64,000 bases of DNA from Pseudomonas sp. ZH-FAD (GTDB taxonomy: Bacteria > Pseudomonadota > Gammaproteobacteria > Pseudomonadales > Pseudomonadaceae), in the NCBI RefSeq assembly GCF_002803095.1, contig NZ_PGLR01000019.1, positions 1-64,000 of the forward strand. Direction: 5' to 3'. Below the pieces are notes generated by a model. That model saw nothing but the letters and a program-made list of their open reading frames with translations. It did no database searches and was not told where the DNA came from. The position numbers and the translations under genes were made by a program. Positions within the stretch are counted from its first letter, which is position 1; every line of letters begins with the position of its first letter. Shown piece after piece: positions 27,689-36,410 of the stretch.

Positions 27689-28465
27689 TTACTGGCCGTA
27701 GATGTCGTAGTCGAAGTACTTGGCCTGTACCTCGGCGTACTTGCCGTTGCTGCGAATGGCGTCGATGGCGGTGTTGAGCTTCTCGGCGGTGGCTGCGTCG
27801 CCCTTGCGCACGGCGATGCCCGCGCCGCGACCGAAGTAGCGCGGGTCGTTGAAATCAGGGCCGACCAGGGCGAAACCCTTGCCACCGTCGGTTTTCAGGA
27901 AGCCCTCGTCGATGTTCACCACATCGGCCAGCACCGCATCCACCCGGCCTGCCAGCAGGTCGAGGAAGGCTTCGTTGTTGGAGCCGTAACGCACCACGTT
28001 GACGCCGGCCGGGGTCAGTTCGGCAGTAGCGTAGCGATCGTAGGTGGAGGCGCGCTGCACGGCTACCTTCTTGCCCTTGAGGTCGACGCTCGGGTCCTGG
28101 ATCTGGCTGCCTTCCTTCATCACCAGCTTGCCGGGGGTGTGGTAGTACTTCTTGGAGAAGTCCACCGACTTCAGACGGTCTTCGGTGATCGACATCGAGG
28201 ACAGCACGGCGTCGACCTTGCGCACCTTGAGCGAGGGAATAAGGCCGTCGAACTCTTGCTCGATCCACTGGCATTTGACCTGCATCTGCGCGCACAGCTC
28301 GTTGCCGATGTCGTAGTCGAAGCCGGCGATCTTGCCGTCGGCGGTCTTGAACGCGAAGGGCGGGTAGGCCGCCTCGATGCCGATGCGCAGCGCCGGCTCG
28401 GCGGCGACGGCGAAGGTGCCGAAGGTGGAGAGCGCCAGGGCGCCGAATAGAGCGATCTTGTTCAT
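27689..28465 (-). CDS. Periplasmic basic amino-acid-type solute-binding protein
   Basis: A 258-aa SBP_bac_3 protein of the HisJ/ArgT/AotJ type with signal peptide MNKIALFGALALSTFGTFAVA. The ligand-fold motifs are PPFAFKTADGKIAGFDYDIGNELC and SMSITEDRLKSVDFSKKYYHTPGKLV. It opens the operon that also codes for both permeases, the hydrolase, the ATPase and the RpiR regulator, and so defines what the island imports. Arginine, or a dipeptide containing it, is inferred. Confidence 0.93.
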   Translation of the reverse strand: MNKIALFGALALSTFGTFAVAAEPALRIGIEAAYPPFAFKTADGKIAGFDYDIGNELCAQMQVKCQWIEQEFDGLIPSLKVRKVDAVLSSMSITEDRLKSVDFSKKYYHTPGKLVMKEGSQIQDPSVDLKGKKVAVQRASTYDRYATAELTPAGVNVVRYGSNNEAFLDLLAGRVDAVLADVVNIDEGFLKTDGGKGFALVGPDFNDPRYFGRGAGIAVRKGDAATAEKLNTAIDAIRSNGKYAEVQAKYFDYDIYGQ

Positions 28466-28841
28466 CTTGTTACTCCAGTGGATGGCGGTTGGGAGGCAGC
28501 GTCCGTCGCGACAGGCGGCGGGATTGAACGTTACGCCGACTGTTGCCAGGCGGCGCCGGCAGGGCCTCGTGAGCCTTGGCCGGTGGGCGATCGGGTGGGA
28601 CGCCCGAGCAGATGCATGAATATCTTTGACATGTTTTTTTTCACGAATCTACGTTTAAGAAATATTTATGTCAAACGTGGCGTGTGGTGCTTGTGCCTTG
28701 AAAATGGCTGGTATATAAATTTTCACGTGTGAATGTGGTGAAAAAAATAATTCATATCGCCGCGACCTGTCGCCAAGCCCATTTCATCTGGCCTGCGAGC
28801 AGGGGGCATACCGCTTTCGACTTCTGACAAGAGCAATAACA
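28466..28841. promoter_or_regulatory. Divergent control region of the cyanophycin-type island
   Basis: A 376-bp gap between the divergent binding-protein and cyanophycinase genes; nothing in it looks coding. The middle (28620-28755) is much richer in A+T than the flanks. An inverted repeat TTTTCAC (28720-28726) and GTGAAAA (28738-28744), 11 bases apart, is a candidate operator; a further TTTTCAC is at 28638-28644. The cyanophycinase gene has only a weak purine-rich ribosome site. Confidence 0.55.
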
Positions 28842-30605
28842 ATGAACAAACAGCGCAATCTTCGTGGCCTTCTCGCCGCGCTCATCCTCTGCGGCAGTGC
28901 TGATCCGGTAATGGCCGATGGCAACCTCCTGGCGGTCGGCGGCATGCTGCGAGCCAGCAACAGCCTGGTCTACGAAAAACTCATCGAACTGGCGGGCGGT
29001 GCCCAGCAGGCGCGCATCGCCATCATGCCCACAGCCAGCGGCAGCCTGGGCTCCAGCAAGCGCTTTCAGGCCGAACTGGAAGCCCTGGGCGTGCCCGCCG
29101 AGCACATCCGCATCGTCGGCATCGACCGCCACAACTACCAGGACACCATGAACGACCCTGCCGTGGTCGCGCCGCTGCGCGAGGCCAGTGCGGTGTGGTT
29201 CGTTGGTGGCGATCAGGCGCGCATCGCCCGTGCGCTGTTCAACGCCGACGGCAGCCCGTCGCTCGCCATGCAGGCCGTGCAGGCGATCTACGACAAGGGC
29301 GGCGTGGTGGCCGGTACCAGCGCCGGGGCCAGCATCCTCGGTGCGCGCATGCCCACCGCCTACGGGGTGGTCATGGACACCCTGGATTTTGGCGTGGCCA
29401 CGGCCGAGGGCCGGCGCGGTACCGCCCTGCTCAGGGGCGCAGGTCTGTTCACCGCCGGCGTGATCGACCAGCACTTCGACAAGATCGAGGAAACCAGCAG
29501 CGGGCGCGCCGCGCGCATGGCCAGCTACCTGCTGGAACAGCCGGCTCCGGGCAAGGGCTTCGGTCTGGATACCAACACCGCCATGTGGATCAAGCCCAGT
29601 GGCGAGCTGGAGGTACTGGGCGAGGGCTACCTGACCATCATGGACCCTGCCGCGGCGAAGAAGAGCTTCGGGCTCTACGGCACGCGCATCGACGACATGC
29701 GCCTGGCCATGCTCGGTCATGGTGATCGCTACGACCTGGCCTCGGGCGAGATCCGGCCGGATGCCGGCAAGCAGCCGATCGAGCCTGGCAACGAGTACCT
29801 GGTGGGCAATCGCCTGCTCACCGACCTGTCGGCCGTGTCGGCGATCAACCGAGCGGTGCTCTATGGCCTGGCCGACAACACGGCGAGCCGTCAGCTCGGG
29901 CTGATGACCCGCTACAACCCGGCCAACGGCTACCACTACGGCTATCGCTTCGAGTTCAGCAAGCGCGCGGACTTCGCCGGCCACAGCCGCTTCCACGATT
30001 CGCAGACCAACTACAGCGTCAGCGGCGTGCGCCTGGATATCCGTCCGGTGACCGCCGATCTGCGCGAGCCGGCCGCCGGTGCCCCGCGTGATGCCGGCAA
30101 TGGCCGCCGCGGTGACGTCATTCGTGCGGTGACCTTCCGCGGCCTGATGACTCTCAACGCCGAGGGCGCCTTCGAGGCCCAGCGCCCGATCACCCGCGGC
30201 GAGCTGGCCAATGCCCTGCAGATGACCCTGGCCGCGGAGCCCAACCTCAAGGCCCTGCCGACGCTGAGCGACGTGCCAGCCGAGCATCCTCTACGCGAGC
30301 ACATCGAAGTGGTGGTTTCCAACGGCTGGATGGATGGCGCCGAGCGCTTCGATGCCCAGCGGCCGGCCAGCCGCGCGGACTGGGCGCTGGCCTGCAAGGC
30401 GCTGGTCGAGCGCTTCAGCGGAGCCACGTTGAGCAAGACCGTGGCGCTGCAGGATGTCGCCGGCCTCGCCGCAGCGAACGCCGAGGCTGCCGTGCAGACC
30501 GTGGCCGAAGGTTGGCTGAGCGCCAACCAGGGACGCTTCGAGCCTGCTGCGCCGGTCGCGCGCGCCGAGGTCGCCGAGACCCTGGCACGCATCATCGGCC
30601 TCTAG
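28842..30605 (+). CDS. Exported cyanophycinase with C-terminal SLH-like region
   Basis: A 587-aa protein of the peptidase S51 cyanophycinase group, which cuts cyanophycin into beta-Asp-Arg dipeptides. A signal peptide ends near ADPVMA (residue 25). Nucleophile Ser160 lies in VVAGTSAGASIL, and FVGGDQARIARAL is at about 120-132. From about residue 428 to the end come three degenerate SLH-like repeats (LSDVPAEHPLREHIEVVVSNGW, LQDVAGLAAANAEAAVQTVAEGW), likely cell-surface anchoring. A GC hairpin follows the stop. The enzyme family is firm; the SLH call is by pattern. Confidence 0.87.
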   Translation: MNKQRNLRGLLAALILCGSADPVMADGNLLAVGGMLRASNSLVYEKLIELAGGAQQARIAIMPTASGSLGSSKRFQAELEALGVPAEHIRIVGIDRHNYQDTMNDPAVVAPLREASAVWFVGGDQARIARALFNADGSPSLAMQAVQAIYDKGGVVAGTSAGASILGARMPTAYGVVMDTLDFGVATAEGRRGTALLRGAGLFTAGVIDQHFDKIEETSSGRAARMASYLLEQPAPGKGFGLDTNTAMWIKPSGELEVLGEGYLTIMDPAAAKKSFGLYGTRIDDMRLAMLGHGDRYDLASGEIRPDAGKQPIEPGNEYLVGNRLLTDLSAVSAINRAVLYGLADNTASRQLGLMTRYNPANGYHYGYRFEFSKRADFAGHSRFHDSQTNYSVSGVRLDIRPVTADLREPAAGAPRDAGNGRRGDVIRAVTFRGLMTLNAEGAFEAQRPITRGELANALQMTLAAEPNLKALPTLSDVPAEHPLREHIEVVVSNGWMDGAERFDAQRPASRADWALACKALVERFSGATLSKTVALQDVAGLAAANAEAAVQTVAEGWLSANQGRFEPAAPVARAEVAETLARIIGL

Positions 30606-30631
30606 AGCCTTTTTTCTACCTCTACCCCCAG

Positions 30632-30654
30632 CCCGCCTGCAGCGCACAGGCGGG
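30632..30654 (+). terminator. Hairpin between the cyanophycinase and the small ORF
   Basis: CCCGCCTG (30632-30639) pairs with CAGGCGGG (30647-30654) over seven bases. No T-run follows, so it may attenuate or stabilise the transcript and not fully end it. Confidence 0.5.
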
Positions 30655-30684
30655 ACGGGCACGGCTGCGCCGGAGAAACGAGCC

Positions 30685-31005
30685 ATGCAATTGAACCGAG
30701 TGGAAGTCTTCGCCCTGCACAAGCTGCTGCAGGACGACAGCCAGATGGCACAGACCGTCATCTCTTCCAGCGTGCGAGTGCACGAAAGGGTGCGCACCCG
30801 GGCAGGTTTCTTCTCGGTGCTGCACCTGCCGCGCCGCCTCGAACTGAGCCGCGAGCTGCAGGAACGGCGCTGGCCGTTTCGCCTGAAGCGGCGCAGGGGC
30901 GTCGGCTACTTCGTGTGCTGGCTGGAAGAGCGCTCACTTTGCCTGGAGGCCGTGATCGAGCGCGGCGAATGCCCGGCTGACCTGGTTCCCGAGCTGTTCA
31001 CCTGA
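30685..31005 (+). CDS. Small protein of unknown function in the cyanophycin-type island
   Basis: A 106-aa soluble, very basic protein without signal peptide or membrane segment. About one residue in five is Arg or Lys, for example in HLPRRLELSRELQERRWPFRLKRRRG. An ATG behind GGAGAAACGAGCC starts it. I do not recognise the family. It lies between the first cyanophycinase and the porin gene with the same orientation and codon style, so it is probably real. A regulatory or RNA-binding role is possible but unsupported. Confidence 0.65.
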   Translation: MQLNRVEVFALHKLLQDDSQMAQTVISSSVRVHERVRTRAGFFSVLHLPRRLELSRELQERRWPFRLKRRRGVGYFVCWLEERSLCLEAVIERGECPADLVPELFT

Positions 31006-31067
31006 GCGGCTGCGAACACCGCCCGCGTCGCGGGCACCCCATACCAATAAAACCAACGGAGTAAGGC

Positions 31068-32408
31068 ATGAAGATTCTCAAACTCAGCTGTCTCGCCCTG
31101 GCCATCGGTGCCGTGGCCTCGCAGGCTGCCGCCGCCGGTCAGCAGCAGGAAGCCAAGGGGTTCATCGAGGACAGCAGCCTGCAGCTGATCAACCGCAATT
31201 TCTACATGAACCGCGACTACCGTCATGGCGGCAGCAACAGCCAGGGCATCAACCGCGCCAAGCCGGTCAACGAACGCAACGGCTATCGCGAGGAGTGGGC
31301 ACACGGTGCGCAGCTGAACTTCAGCTCGGGGTTCACCCAGGGGACCGTCGGTGTCGGCGCCGATGCCTTCGCCTACGGCGGGGTCAAGCTCGATAGCGGC
31401 CGTGGCCGGGTAGGCAACGGCCTGCTGCCGATCAGCAACAACCGCACCGCCGATGCCGAGGTGCCGGACAGCTACGGCCAGATCGGTGGTGCGGTGAAGC
31501 TGCGCGCCTCTTCCACCGAGCTGAAGTACGGCGAGATGCGCCCGGCCGCACCGGTATTCGCCACCGGCGATGCGCGTCTGCTGCCGGAGACCGCGACCGG
31601 CTTCCAGATTTCCAGCAGCGAGTTCGACGCGCTGTCCTTCGAGGCCGGCCACTTCACCTCGATCAATCGCCGCAACTCCACCAACTCCGATGACGACCTG
31701 ACCAGCGAGTACGCCGAGGTGGAGGCGCGTAGCGTCGACTTCGCCGGCCTCAGCTACGCGGTCAATGACGACCTGAGCCTGATGTTCTACGCCAGCGAGG
31801 CCAAGGACGTCTGGCGTCAGTACTTCGCCAACCTGTACTACAACATCCCGCTGACCGATAGCCAGGCGCTGAACTTCGACCTGGTGGCGTACAAGACCCG
31901 CGACGAAGGCGAGGCGCGTGCCGGCGAGTTGGACACCCTGACCTGGTCGCTCAAGGGCGCCTACAGCTTCGGCGCGCACAAGCTCAGCCTGGCCTATCAG
32001 AAGGTGCATGGCGACGAGTTCTTCGACTACATCGGCGGCGACTCCATCTGGCTGGCCAACTCGGTGCAGTACTCCGACTTCAACGCCCCCAACGAGCGCT
32101 CGGTGCAGATCCGCTACGACCTGAACATGAAGCACTACGGCGTTCCCGGCCTGACCTTCATGGCGCGCTACATCAAGGGCGACGACATCGACGGCACCAA
32201 GGCCGATCCGAATGGCGCCTTCGCCGGCTGGGCCGGTGAGGACGAGAAGCATTGGGAACGCGACCTGGAAGCGCGCTACGTGTTCCAGGAAGGCGCGGCC
32301 AAGGACCTGTCGCTGCGTCTGCGTCACGCCACTCACCGCTCCACGGCATTCGACGACGACCTCGACGAGGTGCGCCTGATCATCGAGTACCCGCTGAGCA
32401 TCCTGTAA
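31068..32408 (+). CDS. OprD-family porin
   Basis: A 446-aa outer-membrane porin with signal peptide MKILKLSCLALAIGAVASQAAA. The mature N-terminus KGFIEDSSLQLINRNFYMNRD is the OprD signature, and strand patterns continue to the C-terminus. OprD itself passes basic amino acids and small peptides, which fits uptake of Asp-Arg dipeptides or arginine produced outside by the adjacent exported cyanophycinases. A good GGAG ribosome site precedes the ATG. Confidence 0.94.
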   Translation: MKILKLSCLALAIGAVASQAAAAGQQQEAKGFIEDSSLQLINRNFYMNRDYRHGGSNSQGINRAKPVNERNGYREEWAHGAQLNFSSGFTQGTVGVGADAFAYGGVKLDSGRGRVGNGLLPISNNRTADAEVPDSYGQIGGAVKLRASSTELKYGEMRPAAPVFATGDARLLPETATGFQISSSEFDALSFEAGHFTSINRRNSTNSDDDLTSEYAEVEARSVDFAGLSYAVNDDLSLMFYASEAKDVWRQYFANLYYNIPLTDSQALNFDLVAYKTRDEGEARAGELDTLTWSLKGAYSFGAHKLSLAYQKVHGDEFFDYIGGDSIWLANSVQYSDFNAPNERSVQIRYDLNMKHYGVPGLTFMARYIKGDDIDGTKADPNGAFAGWAGEDEKHWERDLEARYVFQEGAAKDLSLRLRHATHRSTAFDDDLDEVRLIIEYPLSIL

Positions 32409-32562
32409 CGGCATTCTCCGGGCGGCGACAGATCCCGGGCCGTCCGGAGCTTTTTCTTCAAGGTCAGCTCCCACGCTCCTTTGGCCTTAAGGCGTCGCCA
32501 GCGGCGCCTGCTTTTCCGCCAGGAGACCTGACCCCCTGGCCCCGCGCGGGCAAGGAGTCGAA

Positions 32563-33327
32563 ATGCTACGCATGCTGTTGTGTCTGTTCGCTGTGCTGCT
32601 CGCCCAATCGGGCACGGCAGGACCGTTGCGGGTCGCCATGGAGGGACAGTTCCCGCCTTTCGAAGAACTCGATGCGCAGGGCAATCTGGTCGGCTTCAAC
32701 GTCGACATCGCCAGGGCCCAGTGTCAGCGCATGCAGCGCGAATGCGAGCTGCAGCGCTTCGCCTGGGATGACCTGATCCCGGCACTCGACGCGGGACGCG
32801 CGGACCTGATCCTGGCGTCCATGTCGATCACCGCGGCGCGCGCCGAACGGGTGGACTTCACCGCCCGCTATGCGCAGACCCCGGCCTTCTTCTTTGCCCG
32901 CAAGGGCCATATCAATCAGATGCTGATCACCCCGCGGCGCATCGCCGGCAAGCGCGTCGGCGTGCAGCAGGGCACCACCTACGAGCGCTTTCTCGAGGCC
33001 CGCTTCGCCGAGCATGTGCAACTGCTGCGCTATCCCAGCGTCGCCCAGGCCTACCGGGCGCTCGCAGGCGGCGAGCTGGATCTGGTGCTCGACGACGCCG
33101 TTTCCGGTTACTTCGGCTTCCTCCTGACCGAACTGGGCCGCGACTTCGAGCAGGTCGGCGGCCCCGTGGTGGCGCCGCAGTTCTTCGGCCAGGGGCAGGG
33201 CATCGCCGTGCGCAAGGGTGACGACGAGCTGCGCCAACAGCTCGATCGGGCGCTGGCCGAGATCCTTGCCGACGGCACCCACAAGCGCATCGAGAAACGC
33301 TACTTCAAACAGTTTTCCGTTTACTGA
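32563..33327 (+). CDS. Second periplasmic solute-binding protein of the island
   Basis: A 254-aa SBP_bac_3 protein with signal peptide MLRMLLCLFAVLLAQSGTAG. Ligand-site pieces EGQFPPFEELDAQGNLVGFNVDIA and SMSITAARAERVDFTARYAQTP parallel the protein encoded at 27689-28465. No second permease set is near, so it may share the divergent ABC transporter with a different ligand specificity. It lies between the porin and the second cyanophycinase. Confidence 0.9.
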   Translation: MLRMLLCLFAVLLAQSGTAGPLRVAMEGQFPPFEELDAQGNLVGFNVDIARAQCQRMQRECELQRFAWDDLIPALDAGRADLILASMSITAARAERVDFTARYAQTPAFFFARKGHINQMLITPRRIAGKRVGVQQGTTYERFLEARFAEHVQLLRYPSVAQAYRALAGGELDLVLDDAVSGYFGFLLTELGRDFEQVGGPVVAPQFFGQGQGIAVRKGDDELRQQLDRALAEILADGTHKRIEKRYFKQFSVY

Positions 33328-33419
33328 GGCCGGCCCGCCGACTGCGCTCTGGCTCCCAATCACCGTTCCCCAACCAGCGTCACCAACCGTGCCCCTGCGG
33401 CACCTGCGGAGAAATCGAA

Positions 33420-34676
33420 ATGATCGGATCGGTTATTCGTTACACCCTCATGCTGGCTCTTCTGTTACCGCTGCCGGCCCTGGCGGCCGGCCCGCTGCTG
33501 CTGGTGGGCGGCGGGCTCAAGGACGACAACGCGGTGATCTACCAACGTCTGGTGCAGCTGGCCGGCGGCAGTCAGGCGCGCATCGGCGTGATCACCGCCG
33601 CCTCGATTCCACCGAGCCAGGACCCCGACGCCGGCACGGCCAACGCGCGCAACTCCAAGTCCAACGGCGAGTTCTACGCGCAGCTGCTGAAGACCTACGG
33701 CGCCCAGGATGCCCAGTGGATTCCCATCGACCTGGACAGCATCGGCAACAACAGCAACCCGCAGGTGATCGCGCAGATCAACGGCATGACCGGCTTCTTC
33801 TTCGGCGGCGGCGACCAGGCACGCCTGACCCAGACGCTGCAGACCGCAACGCGCGCCGACACGCCGGCACTGGCCGCGATTCGCGCCCGGCACGATGCCG
33901 GCGCCGTGCTCGCCGGCAGCAGCGCGGGAACCGCGATCATGGTCGGCGGGCCGATGATCACCGGCGGCGAGAGCTATCCCGCTCTGCGCTACGGCGTCTA
34001 CACCACCCCGGGCGGTGATGACCTGTCCTACGACATGCAGGGCGGTTTCGGCTTCTTCAGCCACGGCCTGCTCGACACCCATTTCAGCGAGCGCGGCCGT
34101 CAGGGGCGCATCGTGCGCCTGGCCGACTACACCAACGTGCCGTTCGCCTACGGCGTCGACGAGGACACCGCGCTGCTGGTGCAGCACAACCCCAGCCTCG
34201 GCCAGGTGGAGATGGAAGTGCTCGGCAGCAACGGCGTGTTCATCTTCGACCTGCGCAACAAGCAGCGCGGCACCGGTAGCAGCTATGCCCTCTACGACGT
34301 GCTGGCTAGCTACCTGACCGCCGGCGACCGCTACCGCCCGGCCAATCAGCAGTTCGTGATCGCCAGCGGCAAGACCAGCCTGCGTGGGCGCGAGTACTAC
34401 AGCTCGGCGATGACCGCCACCGGCGACATCTTCAGCAGCCCGAACAACAGTGGTGCCAACGGCCGACGCAACCCGCGCGAGTTCGTCAAGGTCAGTACCG
34501 ACCTGTTCGACAGCCGCTCCACCAGCACCCTGGGCCGCACCTACGAAAGCAATCCGCGTTTCCGCGTCGACCTGATCAAGAGCACCACCTTTGACAGTCA
34601 CGGCTATCAGGGGCTTATCAACGGCAAGCGCCTGACCTCCTATCTGCGTCTGCGCGTGGATATGCGCCCCAACTGA
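33420..34676 (+). CDS. cphE: Extracellular cyanophycinase (CphE-like)
   Basis: A 418-aa secreted S51-family enzyme, the same length as I recall for CphE of P. anguilliseptica. A signal peptide ends at ALAAG (about residue 23). Nucleophile Ser168 is in VLAGSSAGTAIM, with FFFGGGDQARL at 127-136. Unlike the paralogue at 28842 it has no SLH-like tail; the C-terminus ends in an Arg-rich strand region. It is the last gene of the plus-strand run, closed by a strong hairpin. Two cyanophycinases in one locus suggest one released and one surface-held enzyme. Confidence 0.9.
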   Translation: MIGSVIRYTLMLALLLPLPALAAGPLLLVGGGLKDDNAVIYQRLVQLAGGSQARIGVITAASIPPSQDPDAGTANARNSKSNGEFYAQLLKTYGAQDAQWIPIDLDSIGNNSNPQVIAQINGMTGFFFGGGDQARLTQTLQTATRADTPALAAIRARHDAGAVLAGSSAGTAIMVGGPMITGGESYPALRYGVYTTPGGDDLSYDMQGGFGFFSHGLLDTHFSERGRQGRIVRLADYTNVPFAYGVDEDTALLVQHNPSLGQVEMEVLGSNGVFIFDLRNKQRGTGSSYALYDVLASYLTAGDRYRPANQQFVIASGKTSLRGREYYSSAMTATGDIFSSPNNSGANGRRNPREFVKVSTDLFDSRSTSTLGRTYESNPRFRVDLIKSTTFDSHGYQGLINGKRLTSYLRLRVDMRPN

Positions 34677-34681
34677 GAGTC

Positions 34682-34709
34682 GCGCTGCCTGCACCTGCTC
34701 AGGCAGCGC
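34682..34709 (+). terminator. Hairpin terminator of the cyanophycinase operon
   Basis: GCGCTGCCTG (34682-34691) pairs perfectly with CAGGCAGCGC (34700-34709), 6 bases past the stop codon. The T-tract is poor. Confidence 0.65.
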
Positions 34710-34807
34710 CGCTGTTAAGCCGCGAGAAGTTCTGCGCGCGGCTTCTTTGCTACTCCAGTACGAACCTTTCCCGCCAGACGGTCGCTGCGCAAAGTGCTTG
34801 ACGAAGC

Positions 34808-34827
34808 TATATGAAGGTAGTCATATA
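34808..34827. promoter_or_regulatory. Palindrome TATATGA-N6-TCATATA
   Basis: Perfect 7-bp arms around six bases, 68 bp before the SDR start. It looks like a regulator binding site, next to a second palindrome at 34836. Confidence 0.5.
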
Positions 34828-34835
34828 AGCGGCTA

Positions 34836-34853
34836 AGATTATGGTCATAATCT
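34836..34853. promoter_or_regulatory. TetR-type operator candidate
   Basis: AGATTATG and CATAATCT form 8-bp arms around GT, 42 bp before the SDR start. The nonamer ATTATGGTC (34838-34846) recurs at 37024-37032 in front of the thioesterase-tetR genes, linking both promoters to one regulator. Confidence 0.6.
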
Positions 34854-34894
34854 AAACCGCTCACCTACCTTCATCCCTTATCCCGGAGACTTCC

Positions 34895-35689
34895 ATGAGC
34901 ACTGCAAGCAAGCCCGCTACCGCCCTGATTACCGGCGCCTCGTCCGGCATCGGCGCCACCTACGCCGAGCGCCTGGCCCGGCGTGGTCATGACCTCCTGC
35001 TGGTGGCGCGCGATGCCCAGCGCCTGCAGGCCCTGGCCGAGCGCCTGGGCGGCGAATATGGCGTCGCCGTCGAGGTGCTGCCGGCCGACCTGACGCAGAA
35101 GGCCGATATCCTCAAGGTGGCGCAACGCCTGCGTGAGGATGCCGGTATCGGCCTGCTGGTAAACAACGCGGGTGTGGCGATGAACGGCAAGCTGGCCGAC
35201 GCCGATCTGGAGCAGGCCGAGGCGATGATCCAGCTCAACGTGGTGGCACTGACCCACCTGGCGGCCGCGGCTGCAGCCAATTTCTCCGCGGCGGGGCGGG
35301 GCGGCATCATCAACCTTGGTTCGGTGGTGGCGCTGGCGCCGGAAATGTTCAACGCCGTCTACAGCGCGACCAAGGCCTACGTGCTGAGCCTGACCCAGAC
35401 CCTGGCTGGCGAACTGCGTGGTTCGGGCGTGCAGTTGCAGGCGGTGATGCCGGGCGTGACCCGCACCGAGATCTGGGAGCGCAGCGGCACCGACGCCTCG
35501 GCGCTGCCGCCGTCGATGATCATGGAAGTGGGCGAGATGGTCGATGCAGCGTTGGCTGGTTTCGATCAGGGTGAACTGGTGACCATACCCTCGCTGCCGG
35601 ATGCAGCCGACTGGGACGCCTTCGTCGCCGCTCGCGCCGCGCTGGGGCCGAACCTGTCGCACAGCCAGGCGGCGGCGCGCTACAAGTGA
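34895..35689 (+). CDS. SDR-family oxidoreductase
   Basis: A 264-aa short-chain dehydrogenase. TGASSGIGATYAERLARRG holds the cofactor glycines near residues 14-20, with NNAGVAM and the catalytic Tyr-Lys in YSATKAYVLSL. The active-site serine is in INLGSVVALAP. It sits behind two palindromic operator candidates and is probably repressed by the TetR protein encoded at 35815. Substrate unknown. Confidence 0.92.
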   Translation: MSTASKPATALITGASSGIGATYAERLARRGHDLLLVARDAQRLQALAERLGGEYGVAVEVLPADLTQKADILKVAQRLREDAGIGLLVNNAGVAMNGKLADADLEQAEAMIQLNVVALTHLAAAAAANFSAAGRGGIINLGSVVALAPEMFNAVYSATKAYVLSLTQTLAGELRGSGVQLQAVMPGVTRTEIWERSGTDASALPPSMIMEVGEMVDAALAGFDQGELVTIPSLPDAADWDAFVAARAALGPNLSHSQAAARYK

Positions 35690-35734
35690 GTCCGAAGCAG
35701 TCTCGTTATTGGCTATGTGCAAGTGAGTGACGTT

Positions 35735-35781
35735 GTAGGAGCGGCTTCAACCGCGAATTTCGCGGATAAATCCGCTCCTAC
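35735..35781. repeat. Single REP palindrome
   Basis: GTAGGAGCGG at the left and CCGCTCCTAC at the right, with an inner CCGCGAATTTCGCGG palindrome. It lies between the SDR and tetR stop codons (convergent genes), a typical REP site. Confidence 0.88.
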
Positions 35782-35814
35782 GGGTGCACAGTTAACTCAG
35801 GCATAGCCTTGTCG

Positions 35815-36381
35815 TTACGCGTCCTGCGTCTGCTCGATCAGCAGGCGGCGGGTCGTTTTCAGCAGGCGGTCGGACAGCTCCGGGTCCTTGACGCTGCGCG
35901 ATAGCAGCAGGGCGCCGACCATGCTCGAGAGCAGCAGTACGCTCTGCTCGGCGGCATCATCGCCGCCGAGGTTGTCCTCGATCATGGCCAGACGGTCGCG
36001 CACCAGGGCGTCGGTGGTTTCGCTGGCCTCGCCACGTTGGCCCAGCTCGGCGGACATGGTCGGCAGCGGGCAGCCACTGCCGGGGTTGGCGCGATGCGCG
36101 CTGGACAGGTAGCTGGCGATAAAGCGTGGCAGCGGTGCCTCGGCATCCTTGGCCAGCGCCTCGGTGCTGCGGGACAGTTCCTCCACCGCATGGCGCAGAG
36201 CGTTTTCCACCAGATCGTCCTTGGACTTGAAGTGGGCATAGAAACCGCCGTGGGTCAGGCCCAGGGCCTTCATCAGCGGCTGCAGGCCGGTGGCGCCGAC
36301 GCCATCGCGGCGAAAGCGCAGGGCCGCCTCCTCGATGATGCGTTGGTGGGTCTTGGCCTTGTGGTCTTCCGAATAGCGCAT
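35815..36381 (-). CDS. TetR-family repressor
   Basis: A 188-aa regulator with the N-terminal HTH (IIEEAALRFRRDGVGATGLQPLMKALGLTHGGFYAHFKSKDDLV, residues about 15-58). The C-terminal domain resembles the AcrR/LmrA type. It is 29 bp behind the thioesterase gene on the same strand, likely co-transcribed. The shared nonamer before that operon and before the SDR gene suggests it controls both, and possibly the divergent MFS gene. Confidence 0.91.
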   Translation of the reverse strand: MRYSEDHKAKTHQRIIEEAALRFRRDGVGATGLQPLMKALGLTHGGFYAHFKSKDDLVENALRHAVEELSRSTEALAKDAEAPLPRFIASYLSSAHRANPGSGCPLPTMSAELGQRGEASETTDALVRDRLAMIEDNLGGDDAAEQSVLLLSSMVGALLLSRSVKDPELSDRLLKTTRRLLIEQTQDA

Positions 36382-36410
36382 GGGCTTTCTCGTCTATCAG
36401 ATGCTGGCTG

